Assembly (NCBI GenBank): GCA_964611035.1
Contig: CAZSWT010000009.1
Coordinates: 1 to 64,000, forward strand
DNA length: 64,000 nucleotides
DNA from: B33-G16 sp964611035
GTDB taxonomy: Bacteria > Desulfobacterota > DSM-4660 > Desulfatiglandales > B25-G16
Direction of reading: 5' to 3'
Both the position numbers and the translations under genes were made by a program. Position 1 is the first letter of the stretch. The number at the start of each line of letters is the position of its first letter. This document shows positions 1 to 8,503 of this stretch, one piece after another. The notes under the pieces were generated by a model, which saw only the letters and a program-made list of their open reading frames with translations, ran no database searches and was not told where the DNA came from.

Positions 1-396
1 AATTATGACTGGTATTATTGGTAATATTTGAAGGTCCAAAATCCAAGACTGCTATGTGAATACTGAAATAAAGTCAGATTTATAGTGGTACCCCAATTTG
101 GCACAAAGTGTGCAGCCAGAGGATGCTCTCAGATACCACAATACACAGGAATTAAAGGTGAATGGATTGTGGGTAGGGAAGCCTTTTTCCTTGACCTGGT
201 AAGTTTAGGGGAGTATGAACTATGATGAAAGGGTATTCCCATTGTTTAACCTCATGTGAAGGTCACTCCTTTGGAAAACCCTTCATGTTGTATCAACGTA
301 ATCCCTGTTTCTTGTTTTTTTGAGTAAGCTCGCCTTTTTCAATGCATCTAGAGTGAGAAGAAGGATTTCCCATAATTCCTTGGTAAAGGAGTATTA
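1..396. other. Intergenic region at left edge, no gene seen
   Basis: I see no convincing open reading frame, RNA gene or strong palindrome in this stretch. It leads directly into the TTG-started radical SAM fragment, for which an AAAGGAG ribosome-binding sequence lies at about 384-390. Confidence 0.4.
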
Positions 397-657
397 TTGA
401 AAGCCCTTTTAATCTACCCTGAATTCCCGGACACATTTTGGAGTTTCAAACACCCCCTTAAATTTATTCGGAAAAAATTGGCCTACCCTCCTATCGGCCT
501 AGAGTCGTTCGACCTAGAGGCTCTCGACAGGCTCGAGGCTGAAAGACTCGGCCATGAGCCCCTCGGCCTGAGCTGTTCGGCCCTGAGCTCACAGCCGAAG
601 GGCTCGCCGACATGTCTCAGGGTCGAAGACAATCGCAAAGATTATACTCATTAGAAT
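397..657 (+). pseudogene. N-terminal fragment of a B12-binding radical SAM protein
   Basis: The first 34 or so residues (MKALLIYPEFPDTFWSFKH, then KKLAYPPIGL) read like the start of cobalamin-binding-domain radical SAM enzymes, which are normally several hundred residues long. After codon 34 the frame runs into a GC-rich, palindrome-laden stretch (about 500-640) full of CTCGAG/GGCCTGAGC-type words. That stretch encodes nothing family-like, and the frame stops at 85 codons. It starts at TTG with a good upstream AAAGGAG. I read it as a gene truncated by repeat insertion or deletion; the rest of the enzyme (CxxxCxxC radical SAM core) is absent. Family assignment rests only on the short N-terminus. 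Confidence 0.5.
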
Positions 658-732
658 ATGTTATAGTATTTGCGAATCAAAGCACTTAGCTACGGGTACC
701 GTATAGAATTTTGAAAAAAGAAGGAGGTCAGA

Positions 733-1023
733 ATGAATATCTATGTAGGCAATTTGTCGCACGAGGTAACCGAAGAGGATTTAAGACAGGCCTTTGAGGG
801 CTTTGGGCAGGTCGAAACTGTCAAAATCATTAAGGACAGGTACAGCGGTGAATCAAGAGGATTCGGTTTCGTGGAGATGCCTGCTAAAGGTGAAGCCGAG
901 TCCGCGATAAACGACCTGAACGGCAAAGACTTGAAGGGACAAGCTCTTAACGTCAGTGAAGCTCGCCCTCGCGCCCAAGATCGTCGAGGTGGAGGAAGAA
1001 GCGGTGGTCAGCGCTCCTATTAA
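733..1023 (+). CDS. RRM-type RNA-binding protein
   Basis: This 96-residue protein is a single RNA recognition motif, like the small bacterial glycine-rich RNA-binding proteins often induced in the cold. RNP2 (IYVGNL, residues 3-8) and RNP1 (RGFGFVEM, 42-49) are intact with their aromatic RNA-stacking residues. The tail from about residue 78 is short, basic and Gly/Arg-rich. The ATG is preceded by a strong AAGGAGGT at about 720-727. It is expected to bind single-stranded RNA in the cytoplasm; its specific targets cannot be told from sequence. It is monocistronic, and the next clear gene, also an RNA-binding protein, lies 290 bp downstream. Confidence 0.93.
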   Translation: MNIYVGNLSHEVTEEDLRQAFEGFGQVETVKIIKDRYSGESRGFGFVEMPAKGEAESAINDLNGKDLKGQALNVSEARPRAQDRRGGGRSGGQRSY

Positions 1024-1101
1024 GCGGCACCAGGACCAAATAGAGTAATAATAGAACCTTCCTGCTCACCAAGATGACGATGACAAGTCCTTTTTTACTC
1101 T

Positions 1102-1272
1102 ATGAACACAAAGGAAGAGGATATATACCTTAAAGAGCCACTGGGGCAAAAGACCATTCATGGCGAAAGATCATTATCAGAGGATGGAAGCTATAATGTC
1201 AAATTTGTGGATGTTGGCGGTGGCTATCGAAAGAAGCAAGGGTTACTGAGATTTCCTTCAATGGCAAATTGA
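1102..1272 (+). CDS. Possible 56-residue small protein
   Basis: An uninterrupted ATG-to-TGA frame of 56 codons fills most of the gap between the RRM gene and khpA. The translation (beginning MNTKEEDIYLKEPL, with a GGGYRKKQG segment near residue 40) has an ordinary soluble, charged composition. I do not recognise a family. No good Shine-Dalgarno sequence precedes the ATG, which weakens the case. It may be a small conserved protein, a decayed fragment, or chance. Confidence 0.28.
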   Translation: MNTKEEDIYLKEPLGQKTIHGERSLSEDGSYNVKFVDVGGGYRKKQGLLRFPSMAN

Positions 1273-1312
1273 AATGACATAGTTCTGAAATCAAAAATGG
1301 AGGTGAGTTGAG

Positions 1313-1543
1313 ATGAAAGAGCTGATTGAATACATTGCAAAGTTACTTGTTGACAATCCGGAAGAAGTGAGTGTAACTGAAATTGAGGGAGAGCAGACCT
1401 CTGTGATTGAGCTGAAAGTAGCTAAGGAAGATCTTGGAAAGGTAATTGGCAAGCAAGGAAGAACAGCCAGGGCGATGAGAACTATACTTGGTGCTGCCTC
1501 GATGAAGTTGAAAAAGAGATCTGTTCTGGAGATTTTAGAGTAG
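1313..1543 (+). CDS. khpA: KH-domain RNA-binding protein KhpA
   Basis: A 76-residue protein made of one KH domain, the usual length of KhpA (YlqC). The RNA-gripping loop is visible as GKVIGKQGR at residues 42-50. KhpA proteins bind RNA, often as a heterodimer with KhpB/Jag, and affect cell elongation and division in Gram-positive bacteria; their role in Desulfobacterota is less clear. In many genomes khpA sits between rpsP and rimM/trmD, but here it stands apart from them, which is unusual. An AGGTGAG precedes the ATG. Confidence 0.9.
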   Translation: MKELIEYIAKLLVDNPEEVSVTEIEGEQTSVIELKVAKEDLGKVIGKQGRTARAMRTILGAASMKLKKRSVLEILE

Positions 1544-2259
1544 TGTAATAGGAGATGGGCTTAAATAATTCAATACCTTTTGAAATTGAAGGATAAAGGG
1601 TAGTTGAGCGAGAATATTATGATGTAACGATTTTGCTATAAACCTATTCTGCTTGGGATCCACCTAAAAATCTTACAATACGATTACTAATCAGAGGTTC
1701 TCACTGCCTTTGAGAATATAGCTTCATCTAATCATATCTTCATCTTTCCTTATGCAAAAAATCAAAATCAGACTCGTGATATCTTGCCAGTACCTTAAAT
1801 TCTTAATAAGTTCAGCTATGTTATGGCTATCAAAACTCGAATAGATGGCTTGCAAGAACCCATTGGCCCCTCTAAATGAATATTTAGTACTAACTTAACT
1901 TATCAATTCAGACAGCCCCAATCTATTACATATTTCAATCGCAATTCATTAAAAAGAGGGGATCGTAGATCCAAACAAAATGTTGTTTGATTCCCGCAAA
2001 GCCCATGTTGTAAAATTGTATGATCGAGTCTCATTTGTTACACTTAGAGGCGAAATTATATTGTTTTTGAGTGAATTTCCTGATAGAAGAAAGACTCTAT
2101 TGTCAGTTAAAAATTATTGTCAAAGATAAAGAGACCTCATAGAGTAGTTTAACCCTGGATATAAAAGGGCAAAGCTGCGATAGAGGTGGGCAATTTATCA
2201 GAGGTGTGCAAAAAGTTTCATATTTATTATTGGTTAGATTCTATTGGAGGAGGTAGGAA
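1544..2259. other. Long AT-rich intergenic region
   Basis: About 715 bp without a confident gene. A 49-codon ATG frame exists at 1980-2129 on the + strand, but it lacks a well-spaced ribosome-binding site and a recognisable family. I see no convincing terminator or repeat. The last 20 bases carry the strong GGAGGAGGT for the thiolase gene. Confidence 0.4.
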
Positions 2260-3525
2260 ATGCAGAAAAAAAGAAAACTTGGAAGAGGCGTAGCAGTAGT
2301 AGGCGCCGGGATGTCAAAATTCGGGATGTTTAAAAACAAAGACTCAAAGGACCTATTCGCTGAGGCCTTTAGGGAGATGCTTGAGTCAGTGGATAAGGGC
2401 TTTGATCCGAATGATATCGATGCCCTTTATCTGGGTAACTTTTCAAACGACTTTTTTATGCATCAGGGACATTGGGGACCGATCATCTCCGATTTGATCG
2501 GTCTTGCACCAAAACCGGCTACAAGAACAGAGGGGGCATGTGCTTCGAGTGCTCTCGCATTCAGAGAGGGTGTGTTTGCCATTGCCTCAGGGTTTTATGA
2601 TATCGTGCTGGTCGGTGGGGTAGAGGAGATGTCGAAACGCACTACCGAGGAGGTGGCTGAGGGTTTAGCATTAGCGGAAGTTCCTTATGAAGCCAGAGTG
2701 GGATTTACTTTCCCAGGGGTATTCGGTGCACTTGCGACAGCGTATTTCGCAAAATACGGCGCTAATCGTGAGCACCTTATGAATGTGACTATTAAAAGCC
2801 ACAGTAACGCCCGGCTCAACCCTAAGGCTCAATTCCCCTATTCGATTAAAGATATGATGAACCTCAAGATTGAAAGTGCAAAAAAGAAGGGAAAACCCCT
2901 TCCCCATTGGGAGGATGAAAAGGCATTTTTGCGTGATCCTAATGCTAATCCTGTTGTTGCATGGCCCATGCTCCTTTATGACTGCTGTCCCATCAGTGAC
3001 GGGGGAGCCTGTATGCTGCTGGTCGGAGAGGAGATTGCCAAAAATTTCACCGATGATCCACTCTATGTCATTGGTATAGGTCAGGGCAGTGGAAAAGGAT
3101 TGCACGCTGCGAAGGATCTCACGACCATGGAGGCCACAAAAAATGCGGCAGATGAGGCGTATGGCATGTCAGGGCTGAAGCCATCGGACATTCAGTTCTC
3201 TGAGGTTCATGACTGTTTCTCAATCGCAGAGCTTATTCATATAGAAGATCTCGGTTTCTTTAAACCGGGCGAAGGCTACAAGGCTGTGGCAGAAGGGCTC
3301 ACAAAAAGAGACGGCCCTATGCCGATTAACACCTCAGGTGGCCTGAAGTGTAAAGGACACCCAGTCGGTGCCACAGGCATAGGTCAACTGTTTGAGGTCT
3401 GGAAACAGCTGCGAGGTGAAGCAGGGGAACGACAGGTGCCCAAGAAAGATCTGCGAATCGGAGCTGCGCACAACCTGGGAGGCACAGGTGGAACCTGCAC
3501 CTTCACCATTCTTGAAAGGAGATAA
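2260..3525 (+). CDS. Thiolase-family acyltransferase (SCPx-type)
   Basis: A 421-residue thiolase-fold protein of the SCP-x/archaeal acetyl-CoA acetyltransferase subfamily. The nucleophilic cysteine is present (EGACASSALA, Cys94). The later catalytic elements include His317 (EVHDCF) and the GGLKCKGHPVGATG segment with His367. The classical C-terminal CxG motif is replaced by GGTGGT, as is usual in this subfamily. It probably performs CoA-dependent cleavage or formation of beta-ketoacyl-CoA. The ATG has a strong GGAGGAGGT. The DUF35 partner starts 4 bp after the stop, so the two proteins most likely form a complex, as such pairs do in archaeal acetoacetyl-CoA thiolase and in BbsAB. Confidence 0.88.
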   Translation: MQKKRKLGRGVAVVGAGMSKFGMFKNKDSKDLFAEAFREMLESVDKGFDPNDIDALYLGNFSNDFFMHQGHWGPIISDLIGLAPKPATRTEGACASSALAFREGVFAIASGFYDIVLVGGVEEMSKRTTEEVAEGLALAEVPYEARVGFTFPGVFGALATAYFAKYGANREHLMNVTIKSHSNARLNPKAQFPYSIKDMMNLKIESAKKKGKPLPHWEDEKAFLRDPNANPVVAWPMLLYDCCPISDGGACMLLVGEEIAKNFTDDPLYVIGIGQGSGKGLHAAKDLTTMEATKNAADEAYGMSGLKPSDIQFSEVHDCFSIAELIHIEDLGFFKPGEGYKAVAEGLTKRDGPMPINTSGGLKCKGHPVGATGIGQLFEVWKQLRGEAGERQVPKKDLRIGAAHNLGGTGGTCTFTILERR

Positions 3526-3529
3526 TGTC

Positions 3530-3946
3530 ATGGAGGAAAGGCCTTTTAGTGATATATCGTATGAGCAGTATCTTAAGGAAGAAAAACTTATGGGATCGCG
3601 GTGCAAGAAGTGTGGAGCCCTTTTTGTTCCTCCCAGATCGATATGTATAAAATGCTATAGCTCAGAGATGGAGTGGGTTGAGATGAAGGGTGATGGCCGG
3701 CTCCATGCGTTCACGTGCATAACGGTCGCACCGCCCTTTATGATTGAGCAAGGATATGATCGGAAACACCCCTATTGCGCAGGCGTGGTTGACCTGGAAG
3801 AGGGAGTAAAGGTTGATGCACGCATAGAAGGCGTAGATGCAACCAAACCTGAAGAGATAACAATTGGGATGCCTTTGAAGGTTACGTTTTTGCATTGGGG
3901 TGAGGGGGAAAACCAGGAAACATTCCTGGCATTTCAGCCCGTGTAA
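3530..3946 (+). CDS. DUF35 zinc-ribbon/OB-fold partner of the thiolase
   Basis: This 138-residue protein has the DUF35 layout: an N-terminal helix, a rubredoxin-like zinc ribbon (Cys25, Cys28, Cys39, Cys42 in CKKCGALFVPPRSICIKC), and then an OB fold from about residue 50. In characterised systems such proteins bridge or scaffold thiolases and pass CoA intermediates; they have no chemistry of their own. I chose the ATG at 3530 because AAGGAG lies just upstream and overlaps the end of the thiolase gene. The longer frame starting at 3392 only overlaps the thiolase. Translational coupling with the thiolase is likely. Confidence 0.88.
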   Translation: MEERPFSDISYEQYLKEEKLMGSRCKKCGALFVPPRSICIKCYSSEMEWVEMKGDGRLHAFTCITVAPPFMIEQGYDRKHPYCAGVVDLEEGVKVDARIEGVDATKPEEITIGMPLKVTFLHWGEGENQETFLAFQPV

Positions 3947-4298
3947 CTATTATACAGCGAGAATTACTTTTTTATTCGGTTGAGACAGTATCCCATACTT
4001 TCTGTAAGTCGTATTATGCGATTACAGAAGGGTAAATTCCCCCACAGTGTGGCTGAATCTTTCCCCGAGGATTAAAGGATACTTTTCACACAAGAGAAGA
4101 GAGTGTTACCTGATTTATTTCAGTATTCACACACAATACTTAAAAACTTTGGCTTAAGGTTATTCAAGGAGTATAGCAGAATACTGGATTATTTGAAGCA
4201 CAGGAGATATCATACAATATGGCAACCAGGACAAAGGTCCTCTCTTGTTTCCCCATTCTTGGGCTTGTAGAATTCGGTTTCTTTAGAAGAATGACTTC
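3947..4298. other. Intergenic region with one copy of a ~54-bp direct repeat
   Basis: No gene is seen. The segment 4113-4166 (TTATTTCAGTATTCACACAC and onward) recurs in the same orientation at 4836-4890 with a few differences. The two copies bracket the small membrane-protein gene at 4299-4541. Confidence 0.5.
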
Positions 4299-4541
4299 TC
4301 AGGCCTCTTTCCTATCTGCGTAACGATCAAAGCGACTTGAGAGAATAAAAAACGTTGGTGCCCAAAGACCAACAAAAATCCCGAATCGTTCAGCATGTGC
4401 CAGAGCTTCCGAAGACAAATCTCCCCTGGTAATATACCACATGAATATTGAACCAAGAATCGAGATAAAACCCAAAATAAAGCATAGATTCGATATCAAC
4501 TGTAACTGTATCTGTGACAGTTTCAACATAACGTTTCTCAT
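4299..4541 (-). CDS. Small two-helix membrane protein, unknown function
   Basis: An 80-residue frame with two hydrophobic segments (about residues 14-34 and 52-68) separated by a short polar loop. It has a basic C-terminus (SRFDRYADRKEA) and is predicted to sit in the inner membrane. The ATG is preceded on the minus strand by AAGGGGGG at a workable distance. A second in-frame ATG follows four codons later. I do not recognise a family. It lies alone between two direct repeats, which hints at a small inserted unit. Confidence 0.5.
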   Translation of the reverse strand: MRNVMLKLSQIQLQLISNLCFILGFISILGSIFMWYITRGDLSSEALAHAERFGIFVGLWAPTFFILSSRFDRYADRKEA

Positions 4542-4741
4542 AATGTGCCCCCCTTTTTTATAAAATTCTTATACGTTTTAACCTGCTTCTTCTTCAAGGC
4601 CATGCTAAGCCATGCTATATTGCAAGCCTCATAGCGTTTAAATGAATCAATAAGACTGATCTCTTCCGATGCTACGGGGTAAGGTTTGTTTTTTCCGTTT
4701 TCTGCTTGTTTCAGTCCAGTGCCATGATATTTCAAATCATG

Positions 4742-5051
4742 AGACCATGATGTAGAGATTCACCAGATTTGGGACTTGAGGTGTATAGTCTTGTTCACAT
4801 GATACCTGCCAGATTCATGTAATAAATTCTATCTTATTTTATTTCGGCATTCAAACACAATCCTTAAAAGTTTCGGCTCAAATATTTTCCACAACATTTC
4901 TGTATGGTAAGTTATATAGTAAATAGGAGCGTTTGCACTTTACTTTTACTCTTAACATGGTAAAATTTAATATGTCATGTCTGCTTGGAATCGAGTTTGA
5001 AGGCGCTATTTACCATTAATACTATTTATATAACAAAATAGGTTAACTATC
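4742..5051. other. Leader region of the histidine-degradation cluster
   Basis: About 310 bp upstream of hutU without a convincing gene. It contains the second copy of the direct repeat (4836-4890). The 150 bp before hutU are AT-rich and probably hold the promoter, but I cannot pick a -35/-10 pair with confidence, and no HutC-type operator is obvious. Confidence 0.35.
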
Positions 5052-7085
5052 ATGAAAAATAACACTGAAATTTCAGAGGCTATGACTATTAAACTGGATA
5101 CCGAGCTTCCAGAAATGCCAGAATTTGTGGCCGGCATAAGAAGGGCTCCCGATAGGGGATTCAGGCTCGAGCAGAAACAAACCGAAATTGCCTTAAAAAA
5201 TGCGCTTCGGTATATTCCAGAAGAATTACATGAAAAATTGGCACCTGAGTTTTTAAGCGAGCTTCTTACTCAAGGAAGAATCTATGGATACCGTTACCGG
5301 CCTGAAGGGCATATTAAAGCAAAGCCTATAGATGAGTACAGGGGAAACTGTATTGCAGGAAAGGCCTTTCAAGTACAGATAGACAATAACCTTGATTTTG
5401 ATGTTGCCCTGTATCCTTATGAACTTGTCACATATGGAGAAACGGGAAGTGTTTGCCAGAACTGGATGCAGTACAGATTGTTAAAAAAATATCTTGAGAT
5501 TCTGACAGAGCAGCAAACCTTGGTTGTGGAATCTGGCCATCCTCTTGGTCTTTTTGAATCAAAATCGGACAGCCCAAGAGTAATTATAACAAATGCTTTA
5601 ATGGTTGGAATGTTTGATAATGAAAATGATTGGGAAATTGCAGAGGAGATGGGCGTTGCTAATTATGGGCAGATGACTGCCGGTGGATGGATGTATATTG
5701 GTCCCCAGGGTATTGTACATGGAACATATAATACAATACTAAATGCAGGAAGGCTAAAATTAGGAGTAGGTCAGAAAGAAGACTTAAAAGGTCATTTGTT
5801 TATATCGTCCGGTCTCGGCGGTATGAGTGGCGCTCAAGGAAAGGCAGTTGAAATAGCTGGTGGTGTTGGGGTTTTTGCCGAGGTTGATATATCGAGGGTG
5901 AAAACAAGGTACGAACAGGGATGGGTACGTGAGGTATTGTTTGATTTAAAAGAAGTCTTTGATATGGCCAACAAATATTTAAAAAAGAAAGAGCCTATGT
6001 CAATTGCATATATTGGCAATATTGTTGATTTATTAGAATATGTTGAAAGGAATAATATAAAGGTAGAATTGCTTTCTGACCAGACGTCATGTCATGCACC
6101 GTATAATGGAGGATATTGTCCTCAGGGTATTAGTTTTGAGAAAAGGACCCAATTACTTAAAACAGACAGAGTTACATTCAAACAGCTCGTTGACAAGAGT
6201 TTCAGGCGCCATTTTGAATTGATAAAAACCTTGGTGGATAAAGGGGCATATTTCTTTGATTATGGTAATTCTTTTATGAAGGCGGTTTATGATGCAGGTG
6301 TTAGGGGGATATCTAAAAACGGGATAGATGAAAAGGATGGGTTTATTTTCCCGTCATATGTTGAAGATATAATGGGGCCACAAATTTTTGACTTTGGCTA
6401 TGGTCCATTTAGATGGGTTTGTTTAAGTGGAGATCATGGAGATTTAATAAAAACGGACAGGGCTGCGATGGAATGCATCGATCCAGATAGAAGGTCTCAG
6501 GACAGAGATAACTATGTATGGATTAGAGATGCAGAAAAGAATAAACTGGTTGTTGGAACACAGGCGAGAATATTGTACCAAGATGCAGTAGGGAGAGTAA
6601 CTATTGCCCTTAGGTTTAATGAAATGGTTCGAAATGGAGAGGTTGGCCCCATTCTGCTTGGGAGAGATCATCATGATACCGGCGGGACAGACTCACCGTT
6701 TAGAGAGACTGCCAATATATACGATGGAAGCAATGTAATGGCAGATATGGCAACTCAGTGTTTTGCTGGCAATGCTGCCAGAGGCATGACCCTTGTTGCA
6801 TTACATAATGGTGGTGGTGTTGGCGTTGGTAAGGCCATAAATGGTGGATTTGGATTAGTTCTTGACGGTCGAGAAGAAGTTGATGCCATCATAAAATCGG
6901 CTATGCGGTGGGATGTTATTGGGGGTGTTGCACGGCGCGCATGGGCCAGAAATGAGAATTCCATTGCAACCTGTATTGAGCATAACAAGGTAAATAAAGG
7001 CATAGATCATATCACTCTTCCGTATATACCCAAAGAGGATTTAGTGAAAAACCTCGTTTCAGATGCCTTTAAAAAGAGCGGTTAA
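5052..7085 (+). CDS. hutU: Urocanate hydratase
   Basis: Urocanase catalyses the second step of histidine breakdown, hydrating urocanate to imidazolone-propionate with tightly bound NAD+ as an electrophile. The 677-residue length fits the longer subtype (about 660-680) rather than the roughly 555-residue proteobacterial type. Family landmarks include SSGLGGMSGAQGKA at about residues 251-264 (nucleotide-binding region), LSDQTSCHAPYNGGYCPQG in the middle, and GNAARGMTLVALHNGGGVG near the C-terminus. The Shine-Dalgarno is weak (AGGTTAAC). It heads a cluster with ftcD, hutI and hutH, though a 500-bp repeat-filled gap separates it from ftcD. Confidence 0.95.
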   Translation: MKNNTEISEAMTIKLDTELPEMPEFVAGIRRAPDRGFRLEQKQTEIALKNALRYIPEELHEKLAPEFLSELLTQGRIYGYRYRPEGHIKAKPIDEYRGNCIAGKAFQVQIDNNLDFDVALYPYELVTYGETGSVCQNWMQYRLLKKYLEILTEQQTLVVESGHPLGLFESKSDSPRVIITNALMVGMFDNENDWEIAEEMGVANYGQMTAGGWMYIGPQGIVHGTYNTILNAGRLKLGVGQKEDLKGHLFISSGLGGMSGAQGKAVEIAGGVGVFAEVDISRVKTRYEQGWVREVLFDLKEVFDMANKYLKKKEPMSIAYIGNIVDLLEYVERNNIKVELLSDQTSCHAPYNGGYCPQGISFEKRTQLLKTDRVTFKQLVDKSFRRHFELIKTLVDKGAYFFDYGNSFMKAVYDAGVRGISKNGIDEKDGFIFPSYVEDIMGPQIFDFGYGPFRWVCLSGDHGDLIKTDRAAMECIDPDRRSQDRDNYVWIRDAEKNKLVVGTQARILYQDAVGRVTIALRFNEMVRNGEVGPILLGRDHHDTGGTDSPFRETANIYDGSNVMADMATQCFAGNAARGMTLVALHNGGGVGVGKAINGGFGLVLDGREEVDAIIKSAMRWDVIGGVARRAWARNENSIATCIEHNKVNKGIDHITLPYIPKEDLVKNLVSDAFKKSG

Positions 7086-7582
7086 TTGCAATGGCATTGG
7101 CAAAAATTTAGTAACATTTTAGCTCTTTGAAATTACCTGGTGAATGAGCATGGGGATGTCTTTTTTTACATCATGCCCGCCTGCGAAGCTGCGGGCAGGC
7201 CCTCAAGGTTATGGATTTCATAAGGAGCACGTGTATGTCTTTTTTTATCTATGCCCTAAAACACGGGGCCTCACAGGATCCCGATAATCGGGATGTAGAG
7301 CAACTCGGCCTTATCCGCTTATGCGGACAGTGCTCAGCCTGGCACATCCCGATTATCGGGATCACGCCGATGCATTTATTATAAGGCATGAGTAAAAAAA
7401 GACATACACGTGCTCCTTGACTGGCAGGAGTAAAAAAAGACATCCCTATGCTCATGCGTCTCATCAAGGATAACTATGTGGCCTTTAATAAAGGCCAGGG
7501 GGAGTTTTTAAAGAGCTGAAATGTTACGAAAATTGGTTTTTAAGTGAGGATTGTTGTTGATTGATAAAAGGATCAGGACATT
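7086..7582. repeat. Nested inverted-repeat element between hutU and ftcD
   Basis: This ~500-bp gap holds a large nested inverted repeat. Arm A (GAGCATGGGGATGTC plus a T-run, 7145-7167) is matched by its complement at 7431-7453 with one mismatch. Arm B (AAGGAGCACGTGTATGTC plus a T-run, 7222-7247) is matched perfectly by 7393-7418. Inside lie two near-identical palindromes, ATCCCGATAATCGGGAT (7279-7295) and ATCCCGATTATCGGGAT (7345-7361). Outside arm B is a GCCCGCCTGCG/GCGGGCAGGC hairpin at about 7176-7200. The pattern resembles extragenic palindromes mobilised by REP-associated (Y1) transposases, but no transposase gene is present. It could also act on the transcript as a strong hairpin between hutU and ftcD. 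Confidence 0.75.
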
Positions 7583-8503
7583 ATGACTAAACAATTGATA
7601 GAATGTGTTCCAAATTTCAGCGAAGGTCGCAGAAACGAGATCATTGAAGCCATTGTGGAACCGTTCCGAAAGAGAAAGGGATGTGCCCTTTTTGACTACC
7701 GGGCGGACAAAGATCACAACCGGCTTGTGGTGAGCCTTGGGGGTGAACCGGATTCTATTCAGGAAGCGCTTTTGGAAGCGGCTAAGGTTGCTATTTCCAA
7801 TATTAATTTGGCACAGCATCAGGGCAGTCATCCCAGGATAGGGGCTGTGGATGTTATTCCTTTTGTGCCACTTCAGAACATAACCATGAAGGAGTGCGTG
7901 GACCTGGCTCATCGGTTTGGGCAGAGGTATTATAAAGAAACAGGGGTTCCCGTTTATTTTTATGAAGAGGCAGCGCTGAGATCTGAACGAAAGCACCTCG
8001 AGGTTATTCGAAAGGGGCAGTACGAAGCCCTGAAGAGAGAAGTAATAAATCCGGAGAGGCATCCAGACGTGGGAGAACCCACACTACATCCTTCTGCTGG
8101 CGCCACGGTCATCGGCGCGAGAAAGTTTCTCATTGCCTTCAATGTGAACCTTGGAACAGATGACGTGAACGTCGCCAGAGAAATCGCTAAGGTGGTTCGC
8201 TCTTCAAGCGGTGGATTATGTCATGTAAAATGTATCGGTCTTCCTCTTAAGGAGCGTGGATTAGTGCAAGTGAGTACAAATATAGTTGATTACGAAAAGA
8301 ATGCACTTTACCGCGTATTGGAACTCATACGCATGGAGGCCAAAAGATGGAACGTTCCTATAAAGGAAACTGAAATCTACGGGATGATTCCTGCTGCAGC
8401 TATTGCGGATAGCATGTCCTACTATATGCAGACTTCAGGATTTGATCCCAGCCAGGTGATAGAGCTCCGCCTGCTTCAGATGTTAGGGGATACCAACACA
8501 TGA
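7583..8503 (+). CDS. ftcD: Glutamate formimidoyltransferase
   Basis: This 306-residue protein transfers the formimino group of N-formimino-glutamate to tetrahydrofolate, the last step of the folate-linked route of histidine degradation. The start LIECVPNFSEGRR (residues 5-17) is the family signature, and DHNRLVVSLGG and QHQGSHPRIGAVDVIPF follow as expected. Its length matches the stand-alone transferase; the cyclodeaminase domain fused in animals is absent and no separate cyclodeaminase gene is in the window. Its stop overlaps the hutI start by 4 bp (ATGA), so the two are translationally coupled. Confidence 0.94.
   Translation: MTKQLIECVPNFSEGRRNEIIEAIVEPFRKRKGCALFDYRADKDHNRLVVSLGGEPDSIQEALLEAAKVAISNINLAQHQGSHPRIGAVDVIPFVPLQNITMKECVDLAHRFGQRYYKETGVPVYFYEEAALRSERKHLEVIRKGQYEALKREVINPERHPDVGEPTLHPSAGATVIGARKFLIAFNVNLGTDDVNVAREIAKVVRSSSGGLCHVKCIGLPLKERGLVQVSTNIVDYEKNALYRVLELIRMEAKRWNVPIKETEIYGMIPAAAIADSMSYYMQTSGFDPSQVIELRLLQMLGDTNT

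Noticed and set aside
2671..3105. Long minus-strand frames inside the thiolase and other real genes
   Set aside because: They are antisense to clearly conserved coding sequence and have no family similarity of their own.
4538..4735. 65-codon minus-strand frame next to the small membrane protein
   Set aside because: No recognisable family, no convincing ribosome-binding site, and it overlaps the leader of the gene at 4299-4541.
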